A stretch of 64,000 nt of DNA from a bacterium D16-34. GTDB lineage: Bacteria; Actinomycetota; Coriobacteriia; Coriobacteriales; Eggerthellaceae. Positions within the stretch are counted from its first letter, which is position 1, and the number at the start of each line of letters is the position of its first letter. Below the pieces are notes generated by a model, which saw only the letters and a program-made list of their open reading frames with translations, was not told the DNA's origin and made no database searches. The position numbers and the translations under genes are program-made. Shown here piece by piece: positions 1 through 8,720 of the stretch. The stretch lies in the NCBI GenBank assembly GCA_003612515.1, contig RAZB01000001.1, positions 248,001 through 312,000 of the forward strand. The letters are read 5' to 3'.

Positions 1-263
1 TGCAGCTTCGAATCGCATTTTCGTTACTCGCTACTTGGGCACGTATGTTAGTTCGATCATGAATTCGAACTTGTTTTTGTAAGGATTTGCCCTCTTTTCA
101 GAAGCAAGAAAAACATGCTTCAAACCATCGTTGGCACGAGCAATTGCACTACTAGCGAACACCTACCGCACGCAAAGCTTTCTCCATCACAACTGATGGC
201 GCAGCTCGCATAACAGTTTTTTGCAGCCACCTATTGCACCACGCTCGTGCTTACCTTATTAGA

Positions 264-1475
264 ATGGATTCTATGATGAAATCTCTATCTGCTCGTTTGT
301 CTCGCATTTCGTCGCGGACAAAAACAGCAACTTTAGTTGGCATATTGGCCTTTACGTTGGCTGCATCGCCTCTTACTGCGCACGCAATTTTAGCGAAAGA
401 GGACACAGCAGAGCCCTCCACAGAGTCTGCAGCAAGCACTAATGCTGACGAATCTCAAAACGCACCGACCCAAGGCGAAGTCGCAGCAAAGACAACCTCG
501 CTCACGGTTTATTACTGCGAAATAATTCCTTTTGACGAGACAATCGACCATCCTTCAAACATGCGCCTGATCAAAACAGAAACATTCGATGGGCTTGCGG
601 TTGGCGAGCAGTTTGAACCGTGGGATTATGTGCAAGATCTTGATGGCTATATGTTCTTTGACGGCTGGTCAGAGAATTATACCTTGAGCGAAAACCCTGA
701 TGAAAACAACTTGCAGCTCCATTACATGGCAACGCAAAACAACTCAGCTACCGTGAACTATTACATCATGAGCAAAGGTCAAGAAACAGATGGCGTAACC
801 TATCAATCACTTGACTCCGATCAAGTTGACATTAACGGCGATCCTGTTCGCTTTACAAAACTTGGTGAATACCAATTAGACAATTTGCGCTTTAATCGAT
901 TTGTCGAAGGCGCTGATCACGCAGTATTGCTTGATAACTTGATGTTTGTAGATAGTTTTCCTTCATCAATTCAGGTCACCACGTCTCCTGAAGACAACGT
1001 CATCAACTTGCTGTACACGCCAACTTTAACTACTTTGCCCGATGATGTTTTGGCAGGAAGCGACGAAAATGTGCAACCGCCGGTATCAGATGACGAAGGC
1101 GATGACGACAGCACCACGGGTGGCGAAGGCGATGACGACAGCATCACAGGTGGCGCAGGTGACGGCGCGGACGATGAGGTCGCGGGTGACGCAGGCAACA
1201 ACAACACCACGGGCAGCGCAGGTGACGACAACACCGTAGGTGGCACAGGCGAAAGCGAAAGCACGCCTACCCCCAACCCTGGCACCACTACCGAAACCGC
1301 TGGTGACACTGCCGCACAAAGCTCTTCTGCCATAAGCGAAAGCGCCGACACACTTCCGCAAACTGGCGACTCTTTAGGAATACTTATCGTAGCTGCAATC
1401 TTTGTAGCCAGCTCAGCAGCGACCATTCTCATCGCGCTTTACCGTAAGAGCTCAAAAGGCAACAACAAAGCGTAA
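264..1475 (+). CDS. LPXTG-anchored surface protein, small
   Basis: Predicted cell-wall-anchored surface protein of about 403 residues. The start at 264 puts a classic signal peptide at the N-terminus: basic SLSARLSRISSRTK, then a hydrophobic stretch ending near SPLTAHA. The open frame extends upstream to 234, but those residues would precede the signal. The ectodomain (about residues 50-260) matches no family I recognise. It is followed by a low-complexity stalk rich in Gly, Asp and Thr, with GGEGDDDS-type units encoded by short DNA repeats around 1096-1260. The C-terminus has a sortase signal LPQTG, a hydrophobic helix and a short basic tail ending KSSKGNNKA. No clear Shine-Dalgarno is visible, so the exact start (264, 273 or 276) is uncertain. 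The sorting signal is seen directly; an adhesive or structural role is inference. Confidence 0.85.
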   Translation: MDSMMKSLSARLSRISSRTKTATLVGILAFTLAASPLTAHAILAKEDTAEPSTESAASTNADESQNAPTQGEVAAKTTSLTVYYCEIIPFDETIDHPSNMRLIKTETFDGLAVGEQFEPWDYVQDLDGYMFFDGWSENYTLSENPDENNLQLHYMATQNNSATVNYYIMSKGQETDGVTYQSLDSDQVDINGDPVRFTKLGEYQLDNLRFNRFVEGADHAVLLDNLMFVDSFPSSIQVTTSPEDNVINLLYTPTLTTLPDDVLAGSDENVQPPVSDDEGDDDSTTGGEGDDDSITGGAGDGADDEVAGDAGNNNTTGSAGDDNTVGGTGESESTPTPNPGTTTETAGDTAAQSSSAISESADTLPQTGDSLGILIVAAIFVASSAATILIALYRKSSKGNNKA

Positions 1476-1563
1476 GGCGTCAATACTGAGCTCATAGCGC
1501 GAGCCCCACAACGCTGATCCTAAAATACCAGCTTCATAGCACCACATACTAGCAAGCAAAACT

Positions 1564-1592
1564 CGACCCGCTCATTTTGGCGGGTCGATCTT
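1564..1592 (+). terminator. Hairpin terminator after the LPQTG gene
   Basis: An 8-bp perfect stem, CGACCCGC (1564-1571) with GCGGGTCG (1580-1587), is followed by a weak T-containing tail. It lies between the surface-protein gene and the lysozyme gene and probably ends transcription of the former. Confidence 0.55.
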
Positions 1593-1663
1593 ATTGGTAC
1601 GCTTGCCCTATTCGTCATAGGTTTGCAACCTTACCATTTCGTTTGATCTGTTACGATACCCGC

Positions 1664-2611
1664 ATGAAGGATTTCAGGCTCCACAGTCATGCACAGCACA
1701 GCCGCGCCGTACAAAACAATGGCGCGCCACACCTTCGTCCAACCTACCAAACAACGCAATTCCAAAACACTTCTGTTGAACGGCAGCGAAAAGCAACGCG
1801 CCGCAAATCAATTATTGCGCTGGCCGCTCTTGCTGTTTTTGCCATTCTTGTTGCCGTCATTACTACGAACATAACACAGTGCCAGTCTTCAAATCTCAGC
1901 ACTGCTGCAACACCGAACGTCACAGTCTACGAATCGCCCTATGATTGGGATGGCATGACTGAACAAAACGGTCGTTTCGTCTATTCGGAAAATGGCGAGG
2001 TTAAATCCCAGCTCGGCATTGATGTTTCTGAACTACAAGGAAGCATCGACTGGAACGCAGTTGCAGGCGATGACATCTCATTTGCCATGGTCAGGCTCGG
2101 CAACCGAGGATACACCGAAGGCGGCCTGTTTGCAGATGCCAATGCCCAATTTAACTTGGATGGCGCACAAGCTGCCGGACTCGAATGTGGAGCATACTTT
2201 TTTTCGCAAGCAACAACAGTTGAAGAAGCCCAGGAAGAAGCCGACTTGGCACTTGAACAACTCAACGGACGCCAACTTCAACTTCCAGTAGCCTTCGATC
2301 ACGAATCAATAGCTGAAGCCAACGCTCGAGCTAACAATCTCGATCGGGAAACGCTTACCCAATGTGCGCTGGCATTTTGTGCTCGCATACAAGAGGGCGG
2401 ATACGAGGTAATGATCTACGGCAATCGCATGGATCTGCTCCGTTACAACTTAAACGAACTTGAAGGCATTCCTGTTTGGCTTGCCGAATATGGTCAGCCC
2501 CACCCCACCGCTCAGATGGATTTCGTCATGTGGCAATTCAGCGGTACGGGAAGTGTTGCGGGTATCTTAACGACCGTTGACATGAACTTGCGATTCACCG
2601 ACGCACTGTAA
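1664..2611 (+). CDS. Membrane-anchored glycoside hydrolase family 25 (lysozyme-like)
   Basis: GH25 enzymes hydrolyse the glycan strands of peptidoglycan. The frame is open from 1577, but the ATG at 1664 gives a sensible protein of about 315 residues: a roughly 50-residue polar, basic N-terminal region, one transmembrane segment (IIALAALAVFAILVAVI), then an extracytoplasmic catalytic domain. The domain begins GIDVSELQGSIDW, the usual first strand with the conserved Asp, and later has PVAFDHES, the family's catalytic Asp-x-Glu strand. AYFFSQA and WQFSGTG near the end also fit GH25. It stands alone between the LPQTG gene and the pst operon. A role in wall remodelling is inferred from the family; a phage origin is not suggested by its neighbours. 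Confidence 0.85.
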   Translation: MKDFRLHSHAQHSRAVQNNGAPHLRPTYQTTQFQNTSVERQRKATRRKSIIALAALAVFAILVAVITTNITQCQSSNLSTAATPNVTVYESPYDWDGMTEQNGRFVYSENGEVKSQLGIDVSELQGSIDWNAVAGDDISFAMVRLGNRGYTEGGLFADANAQFNLDGAQAAGLECGAYFFSQATTVEEAQEEADLALEQLNGRQLQLPVAFDHESIAEANARANNLDRETLTQCALAFCARIQEGGYEVMIYGNRMDLLRYNLNELEGIPVWLAEYGQPHPTAQMDFVMWQFSGTGSVAGILTTVDMNLRFTDAL

Positions 2612-2661
2612 GCAGCACAAACGCAAGCTTTGCAAGATGCTTGCCCATACTTGATCTTTTC

Positions 2662-2689
2662 TTTACAAACCACCGCCATCCTTTATAGA
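2662..2689 (+). promoter_or_regulatory. Likely promoter of the pst operon
   Basis: TTTACA (2662-2667) and TATAGA (2684-2689) are separated by 16 bp and lie about 40 bp before pstS. A PhoB/PhoP box is plausible, given the two-component genes at the end of the cluster, but I cannot identify repeated half-sites with confidence. Confidence 0.45.
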
Positions 2690-2728
2690 TAGGCTTTCTT
2701 TGTACCTACCTTGAAAGGAACACGACGC

Positions 2729-3739
2729 GTGGTAGATCAGCCTATGCACCCAAATAAATCTTTCCGGCGCGCTATTTCGCACCTGCTAACGCGCACTCCA
2801 AAATGCGCTGTAGCTCTTCTTATAAGCACCCTGCTTGCCAGTTTCGCACTTTCTGCTTGCACTTCGCCTGATTTAGAGAACGAAACCATTTCTGTCTATT
2901 CTCGCGAAGATGGATCTGGCACACGCGGCGCTTTCGCCTCGCTCTTTGGTCTTGAGACGAAACTCAATGGTAAGACAGTAGATACCATTACGCCTTCTGC
3001 CGTCGTAACGAATTCAACTGCAGTCATGATGACTTCAGTGGCAAGTGACCCCGCCGCTATTGGCTACATTTCCTACGGCTCGCTCAATGACACCGTAAAA
3101 GCGCTCGCTATTGATGGTGTAGTGCCTACAACCGAATCCATCAAAGACAAAAGCTACAAGGTGTTTCGCGCATTTTCGCTGGTGACCGATGAGCCCATTG
3201 ACGATATTGACACTGCAGACGAAACGCAAACGCTCAAAGCTGACTTCATGCGCTTTGTCGCAAGCGCCGAAGGGCAAGCCATTATCGAAGAGGCGCACTT
3301 TGTAGGCGCCGTAGACGATCCTGTTAATTATGACCGGGCACCAGCCAGCATGCGACCGAGTGGCAAACTCGTTATTGCAGGATCATCATCGGTGGCAGGC
3401 GTTATGGAAAAACTCGCCGAGGCCTATGAGCAGCTCAATCCTGATGCCTCCATTGAGGTGCAGCAATCTGACTCCACCACCGGCATCGCCATGGTAGGTG
3501 CTCACACCTGCGACATAGGCATGATCTCGCGCGATCTCACCCAATCCGAGCAAGACAGCGGCATTGTTGCAACACCGCTCGCCTTCGACGGCATAGCAGT
3601 TATCGTCAATCCGAACCTCCCCCTTGACGACATGACAAGCCAAGAAGTAGCTCGCATATTTTCAGGCGACATCACAACTTTTGGTGAGCTGCCCTCATGG
3701 CAGCAAAGTGTTAACCAAACCAATCCAAACGGAGCATAA
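2729..3739 (+). CDS. pstS: Phosphate-binding lipoprotein PstS with swapped lobe order
   Basis: Periplasmic-type phosphate receptor for the PstCAB transporter. GAAAGGA at 2713-2719 sits 9 nt before a GTG at 2729; an ATG at 2744 is the alternative. The signal peptide ends in a lipobox LSAC, so the mature protein is lipid-anchored. The order of parts is unusual. The first half holds the SREDGSGTRGAF phosphate-binding block and the IGYISYGSLND block, which form the C-terminal half of classical PstS. The second half begins KLVIAGSSSVAGVMEKLAEA and contains DIGMISRDL and AFDGIAVIVNP, which classically come first. The result is a circularly permuted receptor. I recall the same order in some gut Firmicutes proteins, so it is uncommon rather than unique. 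Confidence 0.9.
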   Translation: MVDQPMHPNKSFRRAISHLLTRTPKCAVALLISTLLASFALSACTSPDLENETISVYSREDGSGTRGAFASLFGLETKLNGKTVDTITPSAVVTNSTAVMMTSVASDPAAIGYISYGSLNDTVKALAIDGVVPTTESIKDKSYKVFRAFSLVTDEPIDDIDTADETQTLKADFMRFVASAEGQAIIEEAHFVGAVDDPVNYDRAPASMRPSGKLVIAGSSSVAGVMEKLAEAYEQLNPDASIEVQQSDSTTGIAMVGAHTCDIGMISRDLTQSEQDSGIVATPLAFDGIAVIVNPNLPLDDMTSQEVARIFSGDITTFGELPSWQQSVNQTNPNGA

Positions 3740-3744
3740 ACCTC

Positions 3745-4605
3745 ATGCGTCAGACATCTTTCAAAGAGGGCGCCGCGCACGTTTGCTTTACCGCGGCAGC
3801 GGCACTTTCCATCGTTGCAGTTGCTCTCATCTGCGTTTTTCTCTTCGCTAACGGCATTCCGGCCTTAGCAGAAATTGGTCTACCCGAGTTTCTGTTCGGG
3901 CAAACTTGGAAACCAACAGCCGATGAGTTCGGCATCTTCCCTATGATAATCGGCAGCATTTATGTCACTGTCGGTGCAATTATCGTGGGCGTCCCAACTG
4001 GTATCTTTACCGCAATTTTTCTCTCGCGCTTCGCTTCTTCCGGCGTCGCGCGCATTTTGCGACCAGGCATTGAGCTTTTAGCCGGCATCCCCTCTGTAGT
4101 CTACGGCTTTTTCGCCCTCATGGTTTTGGTGCCGCTTATTCGCACAACACTTCCAGGCAATGGCTTTTCGCTGCTGGCAGCTGCGCTCATCTTAGGCATC
4201 ATGATTTTGCCAACCATTATTACGGTGTCGAAAAACGCCCTTGATGCAGTTCCGAAAAGCTATTACGAAGGCGCGCTCGCTCTTGGAGCAACGCATGAAC
4301 GCGCGGTATTTCGCATCATGGTACCTGCTGCGTTTTCAGGCATTATGGCAGCAGTGGTTTTAGGCATTGGCCGCGCATTAGGCGAGACGATGGCCGTTGT
4401 CATGGTGGCAGGAAATCAGCCGATTATCCCCGAGTCAATCTTTAGTGGTGTGCGCACACTGACAGCAAATATCGTGCTTGAGATGGGCTATGCAGCAGAC
4501 CTACACAAAGAAGCGCTCGTTGCCACTGGTGTAGTTTTGTTCGTATTGGTCATGCTCATCAGCCTGCTCTTCGCCGCCATCAAGAAACGAGGTGAACTCT
4601 CATGA
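3745..4605 (+). CDS. pstC: Phosphate ABC transporter permease PstC
   Basis: Inner-membrane subunit of the high-affinity phosphate importer, 286 residues with about six transmembrane helices. GGAG at 3731-3734 precedes the ATG by 10 nt and overlaps the end of pstS. The EAA loop of binding-protein-dependent permeases is visible in the stretch SYYEGALALGATHERAVFRI. GRALGETMAVVMVAGN is typical of PstC. It pairs with PstA, whose start overlaps its stop by 4 nt (ATGA), indicating translational coupling. Confidence 0.95.
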   Translation: MRQTSFKEGAAHVCFTAAAALSIVAVALICVFLFANGIPALAEIGLPEFLFGQTWKPTADEFGIFPMIIGSIYVTVGAIIVGVPTGIFTAIFLSRFASSGVARILRPGIELLAGIPSVVYGFFALMVLVPLIRTTLPGNGFSLLAAALILGIMILPTIITVSKNALDAVPKSYYEGALALGATHERAVFRIMVPAAFSGIMAAVVLGIGRALGETMAVVMVAGNQPIIPESIFSGVRTLTANIVLEMGYAADLHKEALVATGVVLFVLVMLISLLFAAIKKRGELS

Positions 4606-5438
4606 GTGCGAAAATTCTCAAAGCTTGCACCTATATTGGCGTTGTTCTCAGTGTCTGCGCTCTTGTTGGAGTTGTCGGCTATATCCTGGTACAAGGTGTG
4701 CCCTACTTAAAGCCATCGCTCTTTGCTTGGGAGTACACCTCAGACAATGTCTCTCTTATGCCAGCGTTAATCAGCACGCTCATCATGGCTGCGCTCTCCT
4801 TGCTCATGGCTGTCCCCGTTGGTGTTGCATCAGCCATTTATTTGGTTGAATATGCGCGCTCCACCAGCAGATTCGTACGCATCGTGCGAATCACCACCGA
4901 GACTTTACAGGGCATCCCTTCAATTATTTATGGTTTGTTTGGACTCTTATTCTTCACCACCGCATTGGGCTGGGGGCTCTCTTTGTTGGCAGGTGCATGC
5001 ACGCTTGCCATCATGGTGTTGCCGGTCATCATGCGCACCACCGAAGAGGCGCTTTTGTCGGTACCGCAATCCCTGCGACAAGGAGGATTTGCGCTCGGAG
5101 CAGGACGCGTTCGCACGGTAATACATTGCGTTTTGCCCTCTGCGCTTCCCGGAATCCTCGGTGGCGTACTCTTGGCTTTAGGTCGGTGCGTCGGCGAAGT
5201 TGCCGCGTTGCTCTTTACCGCAGGCACCGTCGCGCAAATTCCAGATTTTGGTGGCGAAGGCATTTTCGCCCTCTTTGAATCATGCAGAACCTTAGCGGTG
5301 CATATGTATGTGCTCGCAAGCGAAGGTCTTCACCTTGGCGAAACATATGCCACCTCAGTCGTGTTGTTGCTGGTCGTGGTTGTGCTTAACACCACTACAA
5401 ACGCAGCAGCCAAAAAGCTCTCGAAAGAAAGGCTATAA
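4602..5438 (+). CDS. pstA: Phosphate ABC transporter permease PstA
   Basis: Second membrane subunit of the Pst importer, 278 residues with six predicted helices. The ATG overlaps the pstC stop as [18 protein letters not shown] and the EAA-type loop ([19 protein letters not shown]) are typical of Pst[16 protein letters not shown] follows in the family's usual place. pstB starts 2 nt after the stop. Confidence 0.95.
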   Translation: MSAKILKACTYIGVVLSVCALVGVVGYILVQGVPYLKPSLFAWEYTSDNVSLMPALISTLIMAALSLLMAVPVGVASAIYLVEYARSTSRFVRIVRITTETLQGIPSIIYGLFGLLFFTTALGWGLSLLAGACTLAIMVLPVIMRTTEEALLSVPQSLRQGGFALGAGRVRTVIHCVLPSALPGILGGVLLALGRCVGEVAALLFTAGTVAQIPDFGGEGIFALFESCRTLAVHMYVLASEGLHLGETYATSVVLLLVVVVLNTTTNAAAKKLSKERL

Positions 5439-5440
5439 GC

Positions 5441-6274
5441 ATGTCGGCAATTCTTCAATCTCGTCCAACTATTGAACGTGCTTGTGCACCTGAAATGGTC
5501 TTTGACGCGACGACAACTCCAGAAATAGCCAAAATGGCCGTGTCGGATCTCAACCTTTACTATGGTAGTTTTCATGCGCTCAAAAACATTTCGGTTGATT
5601 TCCCAAAAAACCAAGTGACCGCGCTTATTGGTCCTTCTGGATGCGGCAAGTCAACGCTTCTCAAATCACTCAACCGCATGAATGATCTGGTGGACAACTG
5701 CCGCATTGAGGGCACCATCACCCTTGACGAACAAAACATTCGCACCGACATTGGCGTCAACGACCTGCGTAGACGAGTCGGCATGGTCTTTCAGCAGCCA
5801 AACCCCTTCCCCATGAGCATCTACGAAAACGTCGCTTTTGGACCAAAAACGCATGGCATTAAAAATCGCGAAGAACTTAATGCCATCGTTGAGCAGTCGC
5901 TTCGTGATGCAGCTATCTGGGACGAAGTCAAAGACCGCCTACACAAAAGCGCGCTTGGTCTTTCTGGCGGACAACAGCAACGCCTCTGCATCGCACGCGC
6001 GCTTGCCGTTTCACCCGAAGTGCTTTTGATGGACGAATCAACAAGCGCTCTTGACCCTATTTCCACGGCAAAAATTGAGGAATTAGTGACCCAACTTAAG
6101 GATCGCTTTACCGTAATCATGGTGACGCACAACATGCTCCAAGCGGTGCGCGTCTCAGACAAGACTGCATTTTTCCTCATGGGAGAGATGATTGAGTGCG
6201 AAGACACGCAAACGTTATTTACAAACCCGCGCGATAAGCGCACAGCTGACTATGTGGCAGGTCGTTTTGGATAA
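5441..6274 (+). CDS. pstB: Phosphate ABC transporter ATPase PstB
   Basis: Cytoplasmic ATPase of the Pst importer, 277 residues, with about 30 non-conserved residues ahead of the ABC domain. Walker A is GPSGCGKST (about residues 64-72), the signature is [15 protein letters not shown], and Walker B with catalytic Glu is [13 protein letters not shown]. The H-loop lies in MVTHNM. PstB-specific [19 protein letters not shown] is present. No phoU follows, which is notable because PhoU normally links Pst to the PhoR kinase; the next genes are the two-component pair. Confidence 0.96.
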   Translation: MSAILQSRPTIERACAPEMVFDATTTPEIAKMAVSDLNLYYGSFHALKNISVDFPKNQVTALIGPSGCGKSTLLKSLNRMNDLVDNCRIEGTITLDEQNIRTDIGVNDLRRRVGMVFQQPNPFPMSIYENVAFGPKTHGIKNREELNAIVEQSLRDAAIWDEVKDRLHKSALGLSGGQQQRLCIARALAVSPEVLLMDESTSALDPISTAKIEELVTQLKDRFTVIMVTHNMLQAVRVSDKTAFFLMGEMIECEDTQTLFTNPRDKRTADYVAGRFG

Positions 6275-6331
6275 GATACAAATCACACACAGCTTGAGCA
6301 ATTGCTTAGTATCTCAGCTACAATGCGCAAT

Positions 6332-7039
6332 ATGATTTATTACGTTGAAGATGATCCCAACATTGCCGATTTGACGATGTATGCTCTGCGTCAAGCTGGC
6401 ATTGAGGTTGTTGGTTTTACAAACGCCGACGACTTTGAGCAAGCATGCATACAGCGCCTGCCAGATGCCATTTTGCTTGACATCATGCTTCCCGACAAAG
6501 ACGGATTATCTATCTTGCGCGATCTTCGCGCAAATCCCGCCACCGAACATATCCCCGTCATGATGCTCTCGGCAAAGTCGGCTGAAATTGACAAGGTGAC
6601 CGGCATAGATCTTGGCGCAGACGATTATTTGGCGAAACCCTATGGCATGATGGAACTTGTCAGTCGCGCTCGGGCACTTTTGCGTCGGGCATCAAAAGTG
6701 CAAAATGATGCACCTACTCAGCCTGCAGAGGATGCGATGCTGAATTGCGGTGTAATCAAGCTTGATCAAGCGGCTCATAAAATTTGGGCAGAGGATACCG
6801 AGGTAATTCTCACACCGAAAGAATTTGGCTTGCTTATTATGCTCATGGAAAACCAAAACCACGTGTTATCGCGCGCTCAACTCCTTGAACATGTTTGGGA
6901 ATGGAGTTTTACCGACAATACCCGTACCGTTGATGTACACGTACAAACCCTTCGTCAAAAGCTTGGCGAAGTAAGCTCTCTGGCCGCATCTCAAGTTGAA
7001 ACAATCCGCGGCATTGGCTATACGCTTCGAGGACAATAA
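6332..7039 (+). CDS. PhoB-like OmpR-family response regulator
   Basis: Transcription factor of 235 residues if started at 6332 (MIYYVEDDPN); upstream in-frame starts at 6323 and 6302 add residues outside the domain. The receiver domain has the acidic pair EDD at residues 6-8, phospho-acceptor Asp50 in LLDIMLPDKDG and the conserved Lys102 in LAKPYG. A winged-helix DNA-binding domain follows, with TPKEFGLLIML and RTVDVHVQTLRQKLG. It lies about 57 nt after pstB and one base before the kinase gene, so regulation of the pst operon by phosphate starvation is the natural inference. I see no strong Shine-Dalgarno. Confidence 0.88.
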   Translation: MIYYVEDDPNIADLTMYALRQAGIEVVGFTNADDFEQACIQRLPDAILLDIMLPDKDGLSILRDLRANPATEHIPVMMLSAKSAEIDKVTGIDLGADDYLAKPYGMMELVSRARALLRRASKVQNDAPTQPAEDAMLNCGVIKLDQAAHKIWAEDTEVILTPKEFGLLIMLMENQNHVLSRAQLLEHVWEWSFTDNTRTVDVHVQTLRQKLGEVSSLAASQVETIRGIGYTLRGQ

Positions 7040-7040
7040 A

Positions 7041-8555
7041 ATGGCACGCAAGATTTTTACGCGACGCCTCTCCACAACCATCTTTGGGACGATTCTGGCA
7101 TATTCGCTGTTCATCATGGTGTTTTTTGGTGGCGTGTTCTCGTTTGTCTTCTATTTCAGCAGCGAACATAGAGCTGAAGAACACCTTGAAATGATTGCCG
7201 AAAATGCTGCACATGCGCTCAACGCTGCAGAGGCAAGCACGCAATTTCCCGCTTCTTCAGCAACTGATACCACAACACACACCGAGCCTGGCGCACCAAC
7301 AACTATTTCGCCTGATGCAGAAAATCTCACACCAACCGACCCCGACGCTGACGCCTTAGCAATACTTCGCTACCAATTCAATGAAGGCATTCGCTATACG
7401 CTCATCGATGCGGATGGCGATGTACTCTTTGATAGCCAAGGCGACTTAAGCGACGATCACTCGAACCGACCAGAGGTGGTTGAGGCAATTCAGACAGGCA
7501 AAAGCGCACTTGCGCGTTACTCGGATACCTTAGGACAAGATTTACTTTATGCAGCAATTGAGCTTGATTCAGGCAGCATTTTGCGCCTTTCTGAACAGCG
7601 CGAATCTATTCTGTCGTTCGCGGAATCTCTGGCGTTTCCGTTTTGTGTTGCGCTCATTATTTCTGCCGCATTCTCAAGCATTGTTGCCCGATTGATTATG
7701 CGTCATCTCGTAGCGCCGCTTGAGCGAGTTGACATAAGCGCACCTCTTGAAGCTGACACCTACGAAGAAATGCGTCCGTTTTTAGCTCGCATTGATGCGC
7801 AAAGATCCCAGCTTGAGGCGCAGAATCAAGAATTGGCGCGTGCCGAAAATCTGCGACGCGAATTTTCCGCAAATGTATCCCATGAGCTCAAAACGCCCCT
7901 GCAGGTAATTTCGGGCTATGCAGAGCTTTTGGAGAGCCCAAACATTCCAGCACAAGACGCGCATCGATTTGCTCATGTTATGGGCGAAGAGGCAACGCAT
8001 ATGCGCGAGCTCATTGATGACGTGCTCACCCTTTCGCGACTTGATGACCCGGTACTTGAAAACGCCGGTAAAGAGCCCGTGGAGCTTTTTGCGCTCACGA
8101 AAGCTGCCGCTGAAGCGCTTTTGCCACTAGCAGAAAAAAACGAAGTCATCGTGCGCGTTTTAGGAAGCAATACCGAAATCATTGGCAACCCGACACTCCT
8201 TGATCAACTTATTCGCAACATCATTGGTAATGCTATTGCATATAGCAATCGAGGTAGCGAAGTTACTGTTATGGTGGGCAAAACGCTCGTTGCCGAAGGG
8301 CTTAATAGTGAGCTGGATGCTCCCGAAGCATATATTCGCGTAAAAGATACGGGGATAGGAATAAGCCCTAAGGATCAAGATAAGATCTTCGAGCGATTCT
8401 ACCGTGTCGACAAATCACGTTCAAAAGAACGTGGTGGAACCGGACTGGGATTGGCGATCGCCAAACATGCTGCAACATTTCATGGCGGCTCGATCAGCGT
8501 TGACAGCCAGCCGGGCAAAGGCTCAACCTTTACCATACATCTTCCTCTTTCTTAG
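7041..8555 (+). CDS. PhoR-like sensor histidine kinase
   Basis: Membrane sensor kinase of 504 residues, starting at 7041 with GAGGA 7 nt upstream. A first transmembrane helix (about 17-42) is followed by an extracytoplasmic sensor region of about 150 residues that includes an Ala/Thr/Pro-rich linker. A second helix is near 195-215. The H-box VSHELKTPL carries the phospho-accepting His at about residue 281. N-box (RNIIGNAIAYS), G1 (DTGIGI) and G2 (GGTGLGLAIAKH) complete the HATPase domain. Its place right after the response regulator and the pst genes makes phosphate control likely. A sensing role for the extracytoplasmic part is unproven. Confidence 0.9.
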   Translation: MARKIFTRRLSTTIFGTILAYSLFIMVFFGGVFSFVFYFSSEHRAEEHLEMIAENAAHALNAAEASTQFPASSATDTTTHTEPGAPTTISPDAENLTPTDPDADALAILRYQFNEGIRYTLIDADGDVLFDSQGDLSDDHSNRPEVVEAIQTGKSALARYSDTLGQDLLYAAIELDSGSILRLSEQRESILSFAESLAFPFCVALIISAAFSSIVARLIMRHLVAPLERVDISAPLEADTYEEMRPFLARIDAQRSQLEAQNQELARAENLRREFSANVSHELKTPLQVISGYAELLESPNIPAQDAHRFAHVMGEEATHMRELIDDVLTLSRLDDPVLENAGKEPVELFALTKAAAEALLPLAEKNEVIVRVLGSNTEIIGNPTLLDQLIRNIIGNAIAYSNRGSEVTVMVGKTLVAEGLNSELDAPEAYIRVKDTGIGISPKDQDKIFERFYRVDKSRSKERGGTGLGLAIAKHAATFHGGSISVDSQPGKGSTFTIHLPLS

Positions 8556-8617
8556 TGTCGCCCGCACCTAAGCGATGCCGGCTTCGCCGCTTCGCGCTGC
8601 CTCTGGCACGCCATACT

Positions 8618-8654
8618 AAAAGAGAGCCGAACCTCGTAGATTCGACTCTCTTTT
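8618..8654. terminator. Bidirectional terminator between kinase and giant adhesin gene
   Basis: AAAAGAGAG (8618-8626) plus CGAA pairs with TTCG plus CTCTCTTTT (8645-8653), with one mismatch. It has T-runs on both strands and lies between two convergent genes, so it can end both the phosphate-operon transcript and the 30-kb adhesin transcript. Confidence 0.75.
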
Positions 8655-8720
8655 GTTTGGCCTATCGCATGCTTGCAAGTATGTTATTTATCTTACAAGC
8701 AAGTGGACGAAGCGTGCCTC

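Noticed and set aside
6274-6332. phoU gene after pstB
   Set aside because: Only 57 nt separate pstB from the response regulator, so phoU is absent from this operon, though it may exist elsewhere.
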